Part shown: in pieces, positions 1 to 6,273 of the stretch
Position numbering within the stretch: position 1 is the first letter of the stretch
Layout: each line of letters opens with the position of its first letter
Source of the DNA: MGBC108787 sp964430695
GTDB lineage: Bacteria > Bacillota_I > Bacilli_A > RF39 > UBA660
DNA length: 7,552 nt
Direction of reading: 5' to 3'
Assembly (NCBI GenBank): GCA_964430695.1
Contig: CAYSFO010000053.1
Coordinates: 1-7,552 of the forward strand
Position numbers and translations under genes: made by a program
The notes under the pieces: model-generated
Databases searched by the model: none
Told to the model about the DNA's origin: nothing
Seen by the model: only the letters and a program-made list of their open reading frames with translations

Positions 1-30
1 TTTGTCAATAGTTTTGGTAAAATCTGCCAT
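1..30 (-). CDS. Possible 5' end of a further gene leaving the window
   Basis: An ATG at position 30 on the minus strand opens a frame reading MADFTKTIDK that is still open at the window edge. It lies downstream of a good -10 box and after a 9-bp inverted repeat. No Shine-Dalgarno sequence precedes this ATG. A second ATG in another frame at position 53 (MTHFVLILWQ...) is also open to the edge and also has a poor ribosome site, so which frame is real, if either, cannot be decided here. If the repeats to its right are an insertion-sequence end, this could be a transposase start; that is inference only. Confidence 0.25.
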   Translation of the reverse strand, partial: MADFTKTIDK

Positions 31-41
31 AAAATCAAAAC

Positions 42-77
42 AAAATGAGTCATCTTTTTTCAGAATTAACTCATTTT
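42..77 (-). repeat. 9-bp inverted repeat, attenuator- or terminator-like hairpin
   Basis: AAAATGAGT and ACTCATTTT form a perfect 9-bp stem with an 18-nt loop. Read on the minus strand, the stem is followed by the T-rich run GTTTTGATTTTA. It lies just downstream of the promoter at 83-110 and just before a possible start codon at 30. It could act as an attenuator or a protein-binding palindrome, or as a weak terminator for the oxidoreductase gene. The broken T tract makes terminator function uncertain. Confidence 0.4.
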
Positions 78-82
78 ACTAC

Positions 83-110
83 ATTATACACCCCTAATAG
101 GAATAAACAA
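83..110 (-). promoter_or_regulatory. Predicted sigma-A-type promoter at the left edge
   Basis: On the minus strand a perfect TATAAT (83-88), directly preceded by TG, is separated by 16 bp from TTGTTT (105-110). It sits downstream of the oxidoreductase stop codon and points toward the left edge, so it should drive whatever begins near position 30 to 53. Confidence 0.45.
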
Positions 111-196
111 TAAACTAAATCGGTTAAATTTCGCTTTTTTTAGTGTTTGAAAAGTAAACTAAATCGTATTTAAATCGTATTTAAAAAGTAAACTAA
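111..196. repeat. Cluster of short direct repeats
   Basis: Three repeat types interleave. TAAACTAAATCG (12 bp) occurs at 111-122 and 155-166. AAAAGTAAACTAA (13 bp) occurs at 150-162 and 184-196. AAATCGTATTT (11 bp) occurs as a perfect tandem pair at 161-171 and 172-182. The outermost copy contains the TAG stop codon of the oxidoreductase gene (193-195). Repeated short motifs beside a promoter fit a protein-binding array, for example a transposase-binding end or an operator. No terminal inverted partner is present in the window, so the identity is open. Confidence 0.6.
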
Positions 197-1914
197 TATC
201 TCTCTATTAAATGCTCAATACAAGATATCTTCTTATTTGTAAGAACATAGTCTAAAAAGTGGTAATATAGATATGCTAAATATTTATTTTTAAAAGTTCT
301 ACTTAATAATCCACCTGCAACATTTTTTGTATCATCTAATGAAATAAAAACTTCATAACAATTTTTAGATGGTATATATCTTATAAAATTATAGAAAGTA
401 TAAATATCTTTATAATGGGTATTCATTTTAATACTTTGACTTTCTAAATCAATATTAGGCTGATTAGAATATTCTCTTAATCTTTTAGCAATAAAACGAT
501 AAGTGTAATCATTACGAATACAGATTTTCTCAACTTTCTTTTTATTTGCATAATGATTATGAATCCCTTTAGCACAGGCATAAAGAATCTCAATAGCTAG
601 AGCTTGATCTCTAATATCACCTTTACAATCACGATCGTTTAAAAAGTTAGTTAAGAATATCTCACGAGATAACTCATTATATCCAAGAAATTCTTTTTTC
701 TCTTTATTGGAATACATATCCCCAAGATGAATCTCTTTGAATGGCTTTTTATCTACTAATGGATTATTAAAGAAATAAATATCAAAATGCTCTAAACCAC
801 CAACAGACTCTTCATTATCAGTTCTATCACTTATTTCTTTAGATTGATATGAGTGAACTTGAATATTTAAAAGATGCCCAATTTCAATATTGATCCTTTC
901 ATGGCGAATACGACCATTTGATTTATAAAAGTCTTTTGTTTCAATCCAACTTCTTCTTGATACACCATTATGTAAAAGATTAAGATTAGCTGTTGTAATG
1001 GTAAAACCATCTTTATTATAGAAATTTAATAATCCATGATAATCTTTCTCACCAAACTTTTTAAAAGTAGGCTTTTCATTTTCATTATAATAATTAGGAA
1101 TATCTTGATCCTTAAATAATTGTTTATAATCTTCAATAGTTAAAAATTCCATTTCATCATTAGGAGTACAGACAGTAGAATAAACATCACCATCTACAAT
1201 TTTTTTAGTACCACCAAGTGAATCATTAATTTTAATGAAGTCACTTAATAAATCTATAAAATGATATCCACTATGGAATAATTTCCCATAGCCAAAAAGA
1301 TAAGGATGGTTTTCTTTTAACATATCGTGAGGCATTTCCCATGCACCATCAGAATGAAAAATATCAATATTTGTAATAGGTAATTTATATTTATCAACAG
1401 TATCAGTTAAAATTTCTTTTATTTTTTCATATCCTCGATGGTACTGCCTTTGACACATAACTTTGCAACTTCCTTTAGAATGCTTTGCAAGATCTAGTAT
1501 TTCATAATATTGTTTATGAACTTTCTCAATACTAGATAGAGAAGTCATATTTTTAGTTACAGTAATAGGTTTATCTGTTAAAACATTAAGATTATTTTTT
1601 AATCCAAACTCTAAATACATGAAGTGTCCTTTAGGTTCAGTAGAAATAATTAAATGAGTAATTTCAAAAACATTACAAACAGATAAAAGATTACTAGATA
1701 CATCACTAGGCAAATGATCATAGTCTTTGAATTTATCATTTATAGTAAATATTTTTGTTTTCTTAAATCCATTATCATCTAAATATTTTCTAATACTATC
1801 TTTTTGTGAATCTAAGTCGATAACCAATGCTAAATTAATTTTATGCTTTTTAAAAAAAGGTAAATATATTCTTTTAGCATGAGGTCCAATGCCAACTAAT
1901 GCAATATTCTTCAT
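193..1914 (-). CDS. Gfo/Idh/MocA-family oxidoreductase, long form
   Basis: Probable cytosolic NAD(P)-dependent oxidoreductase of the Gfo/Idh/MocA group, which usually acts on sugars or sugar derivatives; the substrate cannot be told from sequence. The N-terminal Rossmann fold carries VGIGPHA (residues 7-13), an acidic end of strand two (VIDLD, 31-35) and STEPKGH (91-97). The usual lysine motif appears as DKP (114-116) rather than EKP. SGYHFID (215-221) matches the conserved Gly-x-His segment of the substrate domain. At 573 residues it is well over the usual 330-400. Extra sequence fills the middle, and roughly the last 100 residues (from about 470) form a segment I do not recognise. The start is supported by AGGAGG at 1923-1928, 8 nt before the ATG. 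The gene is monocistronic, following a terminator and its own promoter. Its TAG stop lies inside a repeat copy, so the extreme C-terminus could have been altered by an insertion. Confidence 0.85.
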   Translation of the reverse strand: MKNIALVGIGPHAKRIYLPFFKKHKINLALVIDLDSQKDSIRKYLDDNGFKKTKIFTINDKFKDYDHLPSDVSSNLLSVCNVFEITHLIISTEPKGHFMYLEFGLKNNLNVLTDKPITVTKNMTSLSSIEKVHKQYYEILDLAKHSKGSCKVMCQRQYHRGYEKIKEILTDTVDKYKLPITNIDIFHSDGAWEMPHDMLKENHPYLFGYGKLFHSGYHFIDLLSDFIKINDSLGGTKKIVDGDVYSTVCTPNDEMEFLTIEDYKQLFKDQDIPNYYNENEKPTFKKFGEKDYHGLLNFYNKDGFTITTANLNLLHNGVSRRSWIETKDFYKSNGRIRHERINIEIGHLLNIQVHSYQSKEISDRTDNEESVGGLEHFDIYFFNNPLVDKKPFKEIHLGDMYSNKEKKEFLGYNELSREIFLTNFLNDRDCKGDIRDQALAIEILYACAKGIHNHYANKKKVEKICIRNDYTYRFIAKRLREYSNQPNIDLESQSIKMNTHYKDIYTFYNFIRYIPSKNCYEVFISLDDTKNVAGGLLSRTFKNKYLAYLYYHFLDYVLTNKKISCIEHLIERY

Positions 1915-1922
1915 AACAGATT

Positions 1923-1928
1923 CCTCCT
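1923..1928 (-). promoter_or_regulatory. Ribosome binding site AGGAGG of the oxidoreductase gene
   Basis: AGGAGG on the minus strand lies 8 nt before the ATG at 1914. It is a perfect anti-SD match and fixes the start of the oxidoreductase gene. Confidence 0.85.
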
Positions 1929-1939
1929 GATGGCTAATT

Positions 1940-1968
1940 ATTATAAATCAAGAATACTGCATTTCATA
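1940..1968 (-). promoter_or_regulatory. Predicted promoter of the oxidoreductase gene
   Basis: A perfect TATAAT (1940-1945) lies between the Nudix terminator and the AGGAGG site of the oxidoreductase gene. The -35 region 17 bp upstream (TATGAA, 1963-1968) is a poor match. A promoter here is expected because the preceding terminator is strong. Confidence 0.4.
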
Positions 1969-1970
1969 AA

Positions 1971-2009
1971 ACAAAAAAAATTAGTGCGATGCAAAAATGC
2001 ACAGCACTA
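1971..2009 (-). terminator. Rho-independent terminator of the Nudix gene
   Basis: On the minus strand TAGTGCTGTGC pairs with GCATCGCACTA: six perfect pairs, one mismatch, then four pairs including a G-U, with a 6-nt loop. Eight T residues follow, then G and more T. It begins immediately after the Nudix stop codon at 2011-2013, so it ends that transcript and separates it from the oxidoreductase gene. Confidence 0.85.
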
Positions 2010-2010
2010 T

Positions 2011-2580
2011 TTATCTAAGTGGCTGATTGATATAATCTTTAGCATATTTTCTTTTAAAATAATCTAGAATAGTATAATCTCTTCTTACAATAAATTTAGC
2101 ATGATAAACACTCATCGCTCCCTCATGAGTAGATGCTTTCAAATTATCTTCACTATTTTTAATTTTTTCTAATGCATCATCCAATGGTAACCAAAGGAGA
2201 GTAGCACCATCCTCAATCTCATCTTGTGTAAGTCCTAATTGATTTGTATCTTCAATAACATGAGCAACGTAAACATAAGAAGTTTGGATAAAATTATCTT
2301 GTGATTTTTCTTCTTTAATAATCCCTAAACAATCATCGATTTCAATTCTACATCCTGCTTCTTCTAATACTTCTCGTTTAAAGGCATAAGTAGGATCTTC
2401 GTTTTCATCAATTCCACCACCGACTAATTTATACTCATTTTTATTCTTTTTATTTAAAATAGCAATATCGTTATTATCATTAAGAACAATACCTCTAGCT
2501 CCATAACGAATTCTAGGATTATTAAACTCTTTAATATTGAGATTAAAATCAAGATCCGTTAATACTTTTATACAATTCAT
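2011..2580 (-). CDS. Nudix (MutT-like) hydrolase
   Basis: Nudix hydrolases cleave a nucleoside diphosphate linked to another moiety, using divalent metal held by the Nudix-box glutamates. The box G-x5-E-x7-R-E-V-L-E-E-A-G is complete at residues 55-76 (G55, E61, R69, E70, E73, E74), so the enzyme should be active; its substrate is unknown. The longest frame begins at 2595, but that ATG is embedded in a GGAGGG site (2588-2593) placed 7 nt before the ATG at 2580. A TATAAT at 2601-2606 would also start the RNA at about that first ATG. The start at 2580, giving 189 aa, is therefore chosen. The C-terminal half (about residue 110 on) contains an acidic stretch and a basic tail (FKRKYAKDY). It is transcribed alone and ends at a strong terminator. 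Confidence 0.9.
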   Translation of the reverse strand: MNCIKVLTDLDFNLNIKEFNNPRIRYGARGIVLNDNNDIAILNKKNKNEYKLVGGGIDENEDPTYAFKREVLEEAGCRIEIDDCLGIIKEEKSQDNFIQTSYVYVAHVIEDTNQLGLTQDEIEDGATLLWLPLDDALEKIKNSEDNLKASTHEGAMSVYHAKFIVRRDYTILDYFKRKYAKDYINQPLR

Positions 2581-2587
2581 AGTTAAT

Positions 2588-2593
2588 CCCTCC
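2588..2593 (-). promoter_or_regulatory. Ribosome binding site that decides the Nudix start
   Basis: GGAGGG on the minus strand lies 7 nt before the ATG at 2580. An upstream in-frame ATG at 2595 overlaps this site and so cannot be the main start. Confidence 0.8.
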
Positions 2594-2600
2594 ATGAGGT

Positions 2601-2606
2601 ATTATA
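2601..2606 (-). promoter_or_regulatory. Predicted -10 box of the Nudix promoter
   Basis: A perfect TATAAT on the minus strand lies 8 bp before the GGAGGG site. No good -35 hexamer is seen at 16-18 bp, so either the promoter is weak or it needs an activator. Transcription would start near 2594, leaving a very short leader. Confidence 0.4.
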
Positions 2607-2653
2607 TCAAAAAAGAACAAATTATAAATCCAATTTGCCCTATAAATTGTAAT

Positions 2654-3094
2654 TTAACTAATTAAATCGTCATTAATAGTAATATCACACTCATGTGTTG
2701 TTGTACATAACAAAATATTATCATTATTATCATAAAATGCAATATCGTCCCAACCAAAATCAGTACATTCCTGAACCCCTACATATTGTCCAAATTCGTC
2801 GTCAAAGCATGCGTAGAATTTACAGAAAGTTTCATACTTTGGTAAAAATTTAAAAAGTTCTTTTGAAGACTTTATTCTAAATAGTTTTTGTTTTTCACTA
2901 GTCTTTGTTCCCCACCATTCAGAAACTATTTTAGATGAGATAATATCATCTTGGAAATACTCAACTATTTCATTTTGTTTTGCATTATCTCTAAGCACTA
3001 TTTCAATATAATCTGTTTTATCTTCTAATCTATTTAACATGTCTAGATAACTTTTATGATCATTTAATTTTCCTGTGTAGTCAACTAATTCCAT
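2654..3094 (-). CDS. Hypothetical acidic protein, 146 aa
   Basis: I do not recognise a named family with confidence. The protein is soluble, acidic and mixed alpha/beta in appearance, with no signal peptide and no membrane segment. A central Trp pair (SEWWGTK) is followed by an aromatic, Cys-containing middle (FCKFYACFDDEFGQY). The C-terminal pattern FGWDDIAFYD then TTTHEC resembles small uncharacterised Bacillota proteins sometimes given sporulation-like labels, which I would not trust. The start is supported by an AGAAGGA ribosome site about 8 nt before the ATG. It has its own extended -10 promoter overlapping the end of the LysR gene. The region to the Nudix gene (2596-2653) shows no strong terminator, so read-through is possible. 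An immunity- or stress-type role would be speculation. Confidence 0.75.
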   Translation of the reverse strand: MELVDYTGKLNDHKSYLDMLNRLEDKTDYIEIVLRDNAKQNEIVEYFQDDIISSKIVSEWWGTKTSEKQKLFRIKSSKELFKFLPKYETFCKFYACFDDEFGQYVGVQECTDFGWDDIAFYDNNDNILLCTTTHECDITINDDLIS

Positions 3095-3145
3095 AATATC
3101 GTCCTTCTTTCAAATTACTATTTGTTATTTTCCTTAATTACCTAA

Positions 3146-3174
3146 ATTATAGCATTAAAAAGCCCTAATTGCTA
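3146..3174 (-). promoter_or_regulatory. Extended -10 promoter with flanking palindrome
   Basis: On the minus strand TGCTATAAT gives a perfect extended -10 (TATAAT at 3146-3151, TGC at 3152-3154). TAGCAA, a 3-of-6 match, lies at the -35 position 17 bp upstream. The inverted pair TAGCA (3150-3154) and TGCTA (3170-3174) spans the core promoter, which is where an operator would lie. The upstream arm overlaps the stop codon of the LysR gene. It should drive the 146-aa gene. Confidence 0.5.
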
Positions 3175-4080
3175 TACATTAGAGTCTTTGTTTTCTTCAA
3201 TTATCATTTTTACAAAATCACGAGCAACATGATTCACATTTTTTGGATAGATTATACCAATTGGATTAATAGGCATTTCCTCTTTTAATTCAATTTTTGC
3301 AAGATTATAAGTTTCTAACTCATCTTCAATAAAATATCCTATACAATCATTTGCTTTAATATAATCAGCCATAAGCTTTGAATCAGGCATTAGATGTTGA
3401 GGATTAAGTGAAACATTATCTTTTTGTAAAATTTCATCTAACATTTGTCTTCTACGAGAACTCCCTGATATAACCAAATCATATCTTAATAAATCTTTTA
3501 AAGAATGAATATCATCCTTAATTTTTTCATAAAAAGTTTTAGAACAAGCAAAGCAAGTAGTAAAGTATGAAATAGGTTTGATTTCTAAATCATATTTTTC
3601 ACTATAATTGGTATTTGGCAAATAATCGATTAAAACATCAATTTTACGATTTAATAAATAATCATTTAAGTTAGTGGCACTATCTGTAAATATTCTATAT
3701 TTAACTTCAGGAAATTTCTTTTTAAATTTAGTAAGATACTCATTAAGAGCATAATCAGATATATTCCTTGTTGTTCCAATCGTTAATATGACATCCATAT
3801 TTATGGATAACTCTTCAGCAGTAAATACATCAATACTATCAAAAAACTTTTCTAATACTTTAAATAATCTTTCGCCATCCAAAGTGAGCTCGAATCCTTT
3901 ATTATTTGTATTAACTAATTTTAAATTTAAAATAGACTCTAGCTGACTTACACTTCTAGTCAAACTAGATCCCGAAATATTACTTTTTCTTCCTGCTTCA
4001 GCAAAATTCTTTTCTTTGGCAGAAACATAGAAATCGTGATAATAAATAAAATTGTTTCTTAAATCGATTAAGTCTAACAC
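3172..4080 (-). CDS. LysR-family transcriptional regulator
   Basis: Cytosolic DNA-binding regulator of normal LysR length (302 aa). The N-terminal winged helix-turn-helix covers about residues 12-70 (FYVSAKEKNFAEAGRKSNIS, then SSLTRSVSQLE and the wing KGFELTLDGERLF). A periplasmic-binding-protein-like effector domain follows from about 85 to 295. The longest frame starts at a GTG at 4089, but that GTG lies within the sequence AGGGGGTG (4087-4094), a near-perfect ribosome site. The GTG at 4080 lies 8 nt after AGGGGG and is chosen. LysR genes are often divergent from their target; here no divergent gene exists, so the regulated gene and the effector are unknown. It has its own promoter and sits downstream of the RT gene in the same direction. 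The 146-aa gene next door is one candidate target because a palindrome overlaps its promoter. Confidence 0.9.
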   Translation of the reverse strand: MLDLIDLRNNFIYYHDFYVSAKEKNFAEAGRKSNISGSSLTRSVSQLESILNLKLVNTNNKGFELTLDGERLFKVLEKFFDSIDVFTAEELSINMDVILTIGTTRNISDYALNEYLTKFKKKFPEVKYRIFTDSATNLNDYLLNRKIDVLIDYLPNTNYSEKYDLEIKPISYFTTCFACSKTFYEKIKDDIHSLKDLLRYDLVISGSSRRRQMLDEILQKDNVSLNPQHLMPDSKLMADYIKANDCIGYFIEDELETYNLAKIELKEEMPINPIGIIYPKNVNHVARDFVKMIIEENKDSNV

Positions 4081-4086
4081 AAATAC

Positions 4087-4094
4087 CACCCCCT
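4087..4094 (-). promoter_or_regulatory. Ribosome binding site that decides the LysR start
   Basis: AGGGGGTG on the minus strand matches AGGAGGTG with one base that still pairs as G-U. It sits properly before the GTG at 4080 and engulfs the alternative GTG at 4089. Confidence 0.7.
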
Positions 4095-4107
4095 AAAATT
4101 GTTTTAT

Positions 4108-4136
4108 ATAGTACATCGAAAGTAGGGAAAAGTCAA
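4108..4136 (-). promoter_or_regulatory. Predicted promoter of the LysR gene
   Basis: On the minus strand TTGACT (4131-4136, 5 of 6) is separated by 17 bp from TACTAT (4108-4113, 4 of 6), with TG immediately before the -10. It lies between the RT stop codon and the LysR ribosome site. Confidence 0.5.
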
Positions 4137-4192
4137 TATATACAGGAAAATAGTGTAATCTATTCATAAATAGGTCAGTGAATAAATGATAA

Positions 4193-4214
4193 TATAAAAA
4201 GTCATATTTTTATA
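4193..4214 (-). repeat. A/T inverted repeat at the end of the RT gene
   Basis: TATAAAAA and TTTTTATA form an 8-bp all-A/T stem with a 6-nt loop, beginning at the RT stop codon. No T tract follows, so it is at best a weak transcription end or an mRNA 3' stabiliser. The remaining intergenic sequence to the LysR gene contains no recognisable group II intron domain V. Confidence 0.35.
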
Positions 4215-6273
4215 AACCATATTTTTTTATTATATAGTCAAAAAATTGCTCTAACTCATATTTGGCTGAATTGGGTATATTAGATGCTAATATTTGAGAA
4301 GGTATATTTATACTTGATAATTGTTTTTTGTTTCTTATAAATGTTACTTTCTTTTCTTTTAAATATAATCTTTTTATTGAATAGCCATTTTCTAACCAAC
4401 AACTAGATATTAAATTTTTACCTTTTTGTCTCCAATAACTATCATATACATATAAAGAATGACATAATTTATTATCAATTATTTCTTCAATTTCCTTGAA
4501 AGAAATTATAAATGTATACTTCTCACATTTTGAAAAATAATCATATAAATTTTTATACTTACTTTGTTTTTGGTTTTGATAAATTTTTAAAATATCAGGG
4601 TCTTGTATTTCGTTAATAATTGAATTAACATCAATTTCTTTTAAGCCTCTAAAATCAGAGTTAACAAAAATTGTTTCATCTTCAGCACAGAAACCGTGAA
4701 CATATGCCATATTTCTAGTAGTTTTATCTTTTGAAGATAAATTTTTTGTTATTAATTTTCTTGATTGATCTGGATTAATAGGTTTATCACAATAATAGCA
4801 TTTTCCATTTTGTCTTGTCCAAATAGTTTTAAATTTACCACTTACTTTTTGAATTTCTTGGGAATTTGTCCTTTTCTCAAAATATTCCGAATCTAAAAAG
4901 ATATTTTGCTTTGTATCCATTTTATTATGTTCTACTAAAATTATATCAACTAGTTTAATCACTTTAATATTTTTATTTGTAGTTAGAGTAAAAATATCCC
5001 TTCCATAGTGATCTTTGAACCAATATTTTTTTATTAATTGCTTTATTGATTTTTTCGGGTACATTTTTTTCATTAAATTTAATAACAATGCAGATACGAC
5101 AACATCTATATGATTAAATGAATCATATGCTTCGGAAACTCGATGATAAGTTGCCCACCCGTTTAATTTTGAATTTAATGTTTGGATTAATCTTTTTTGT
5201 GACCATTTTTTTTCATGATTTAAAATTATATCATAAAGTTCACTTTCAAATCTTTTTACTGCTTTCTCACTTGGTATACAATGAATGTTACCATCAGATT
5301 TATAATAAAATCTTGATAAAAATTCAAATCCACGTGTTATAGGTTCTAACTGAGTTTTAGTTTGTGATAATTGTAGACCTCGTTCAGCAACAAATTTTTT
5401 GATTATTTTTAAGTATTGTTTTGCTTTTTCTTCACTTCTTGCTGAAATTAAAACATCATCAGCAAATCTTATAACATAACCATCGAAATAATCCATATTT
5501 TTTTTATCTTGTAAATCATATAGCAATTTTTGTATTCCATCTAAGGTCATATTGCCTAGAATCGTTGATATATTGCATCCAAGAGATATACCAACATCAC
5601 TTGGAAAAATTTCATTATTAAATACAATGCCTGCTTTAAGAAATTCTTTTAAAACATTTTTATTCATGGGAATATTATCTAAAAGCCACTTATGGCTAAT
5701 TGAATCATAAAATGATTTTATATCGCAAATTAAAAACCATTCCGGAGCATTTTTTTCTTTAAGTAAATCTATTATAAAAGAATGAGCATCTAGGGCAGAT
5801 CGTCCTTTTCTAAATGCAAATGACTTTCTATCGGCAGTCGCCTCTGAAATTGGTTCTAACATCATCATATATAAAAGTTGCATTGCTCTATCAAACGTTG
5901 TTGGAATATTAATTCGACGTTCTTTATTTGATTTTTCATCTTTAATAACAAATCTTTTAAATGGTTTGGCTTTGTAGTTTTTAGGATTCAAAGATAAAGT
6001 TGCTTTCATTTTTTCGGCAGATGTTACCCACTTAACCCGATCAATTCCTGAAGCTGAATTTAATTCTTCGGAAACTTTTTTCACTGCTAAGGCTTTTGCA
6101 TCCAACGAAGAAACTATTTCTAAACTTAATTTTTTTATATCTTCATCTCTATACTTAAAAGTTGCAATAGTTAGTAATTTTTGCTTCCTTAAAAGATTAC
6201 ATTCAGCTTTGTTCCAATCAAATTCATCCCACATTTTAGATAGTAATTCATCGGGTAAATTAATATTATTCAT
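4210..6273 (-). CDS. Group II intron-class reverse transcriptase, apparently without an intron
   Basis: RNA-dependent DNA polymerase of the bacterial retroelement class. In order: an N-terminal extension; RT motifs with IPTTFDRA (123-130) and SFAFRKGRSALDAH (151-164); catalytic Asp in DIKSFYDSI (D184); the active-site box IRFADD (D272, D273); FEFLSRFYY (316-324); and a maturase-like thumb/X domain (about 335-425) with LNGWATYHR (370-378) and YPKKSIKQLIKKYWF. A zinc element follows with CYYC (492-495) and HGFC (526-529). About 140 C-terminal residues remain unassigned. The RT4 box reads LGCNIST (231-237) where group II enzymes usually have QGxxxSP. The zinc element lacks the paired histidines of an active HNH nuclease. 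The ATG overlaps the upstream nuclease gene by 8 nt, and AAAGG (6283-6287) lies 9 nt before it, implying coupled translation. No ribozyme domain V is seen nearby. Alternatives are an intron-encoded protein from a degraded intron, or a domesticated RT used in repair or defence. The RT assignment is firm; the role is unknown. Confidence 0.93.
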   Translation of the reverse strand: MNNINLPDELLSKMWDEFDWNKAECNLLRKQKLLTIATFKYRDEDIKKLSLEIVSSLDAKALAVKKVSEELNSASGIDRVKWVTSAEKMKATLSLNPKNYKAKPFKRFVIKDEKSNKERRINIPTTFDRAMQLLYMMMLEPISEATADRKSFAFRKGRSALDAHSFIIDLLKEKNAPEWFLICDIKSFYDSISHKWLLDNIPMNKNVLKEFLKAGIVFNNEIFPSDVGISLGCNISTILGNMTLDGIQKLLYDLQDKKNMDYFDGYVIRFADDVLISARSEEKAKQYLKIIKKFVAERGLQLSQTKTQLEPITRGFEFLSRFYYKSDGNIHCIPSEKAVKRFESELYDIILNHEKKWSQKRLIQTLNSKLNGWATYHRVSEAYDSFNHIDVVVSALLLNLMKKMYPKKSIKQLIKKYWFKDHYGRDIFTLTTNKNIKVIKLVDIILVEHNKMDTKQNIFLDSEYFEKRTNSQEIQKVSGKFKTIWTRQNGKCYYCDKPINPDQSRKLITKNLSSKDKTTRNMAYVHGFCAEDETIFVNSDFRGLKEIDVNSIINEIQDPDILKIYQNQKQSKYKNLYDYFSKCEKYTFIISFKEIEEIIDNKLCHSLYVYDSYWRQKGKNLISSCWLENGYSIKRLYLKEKKVTFIRNKKQLSSINIPSQILASNIPNSAKYELEQFFDYIIKKYGL

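Noticed and set aside
111..196. CRISPR array
   Set aside because: The repeats are only 11-13 bp, unevenly spaced and partly tandem, with no uniform spacers.
2581..2595. Longer Nudix start at 2595
   Set aside because: The ATG overlaps the GGAGGG ribosome site of the next in-frame ATG and lies at the probable transcription start.
5118..5342. 74-aa plus-strand open frame inside the RT gene
   Set aside because: It is antisense to a strongly supported coding region, has no ribosome site and is rich in residues expected from complementing A/T-rich codons.
4210..6273. Retron reverse transcriptase
   Set aside because: The protein has a group II maturase-like thumb and a C-terminal zinc element, and no msr/msd-like structured region lies just upstream; that place is occupied by the nuclease gene.
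4210..6273. Diversity-generating retroelement
   Set aside because: The altered RT4 box suggested it, but no template/variable repeat pair or target-type gene was seen in the window.
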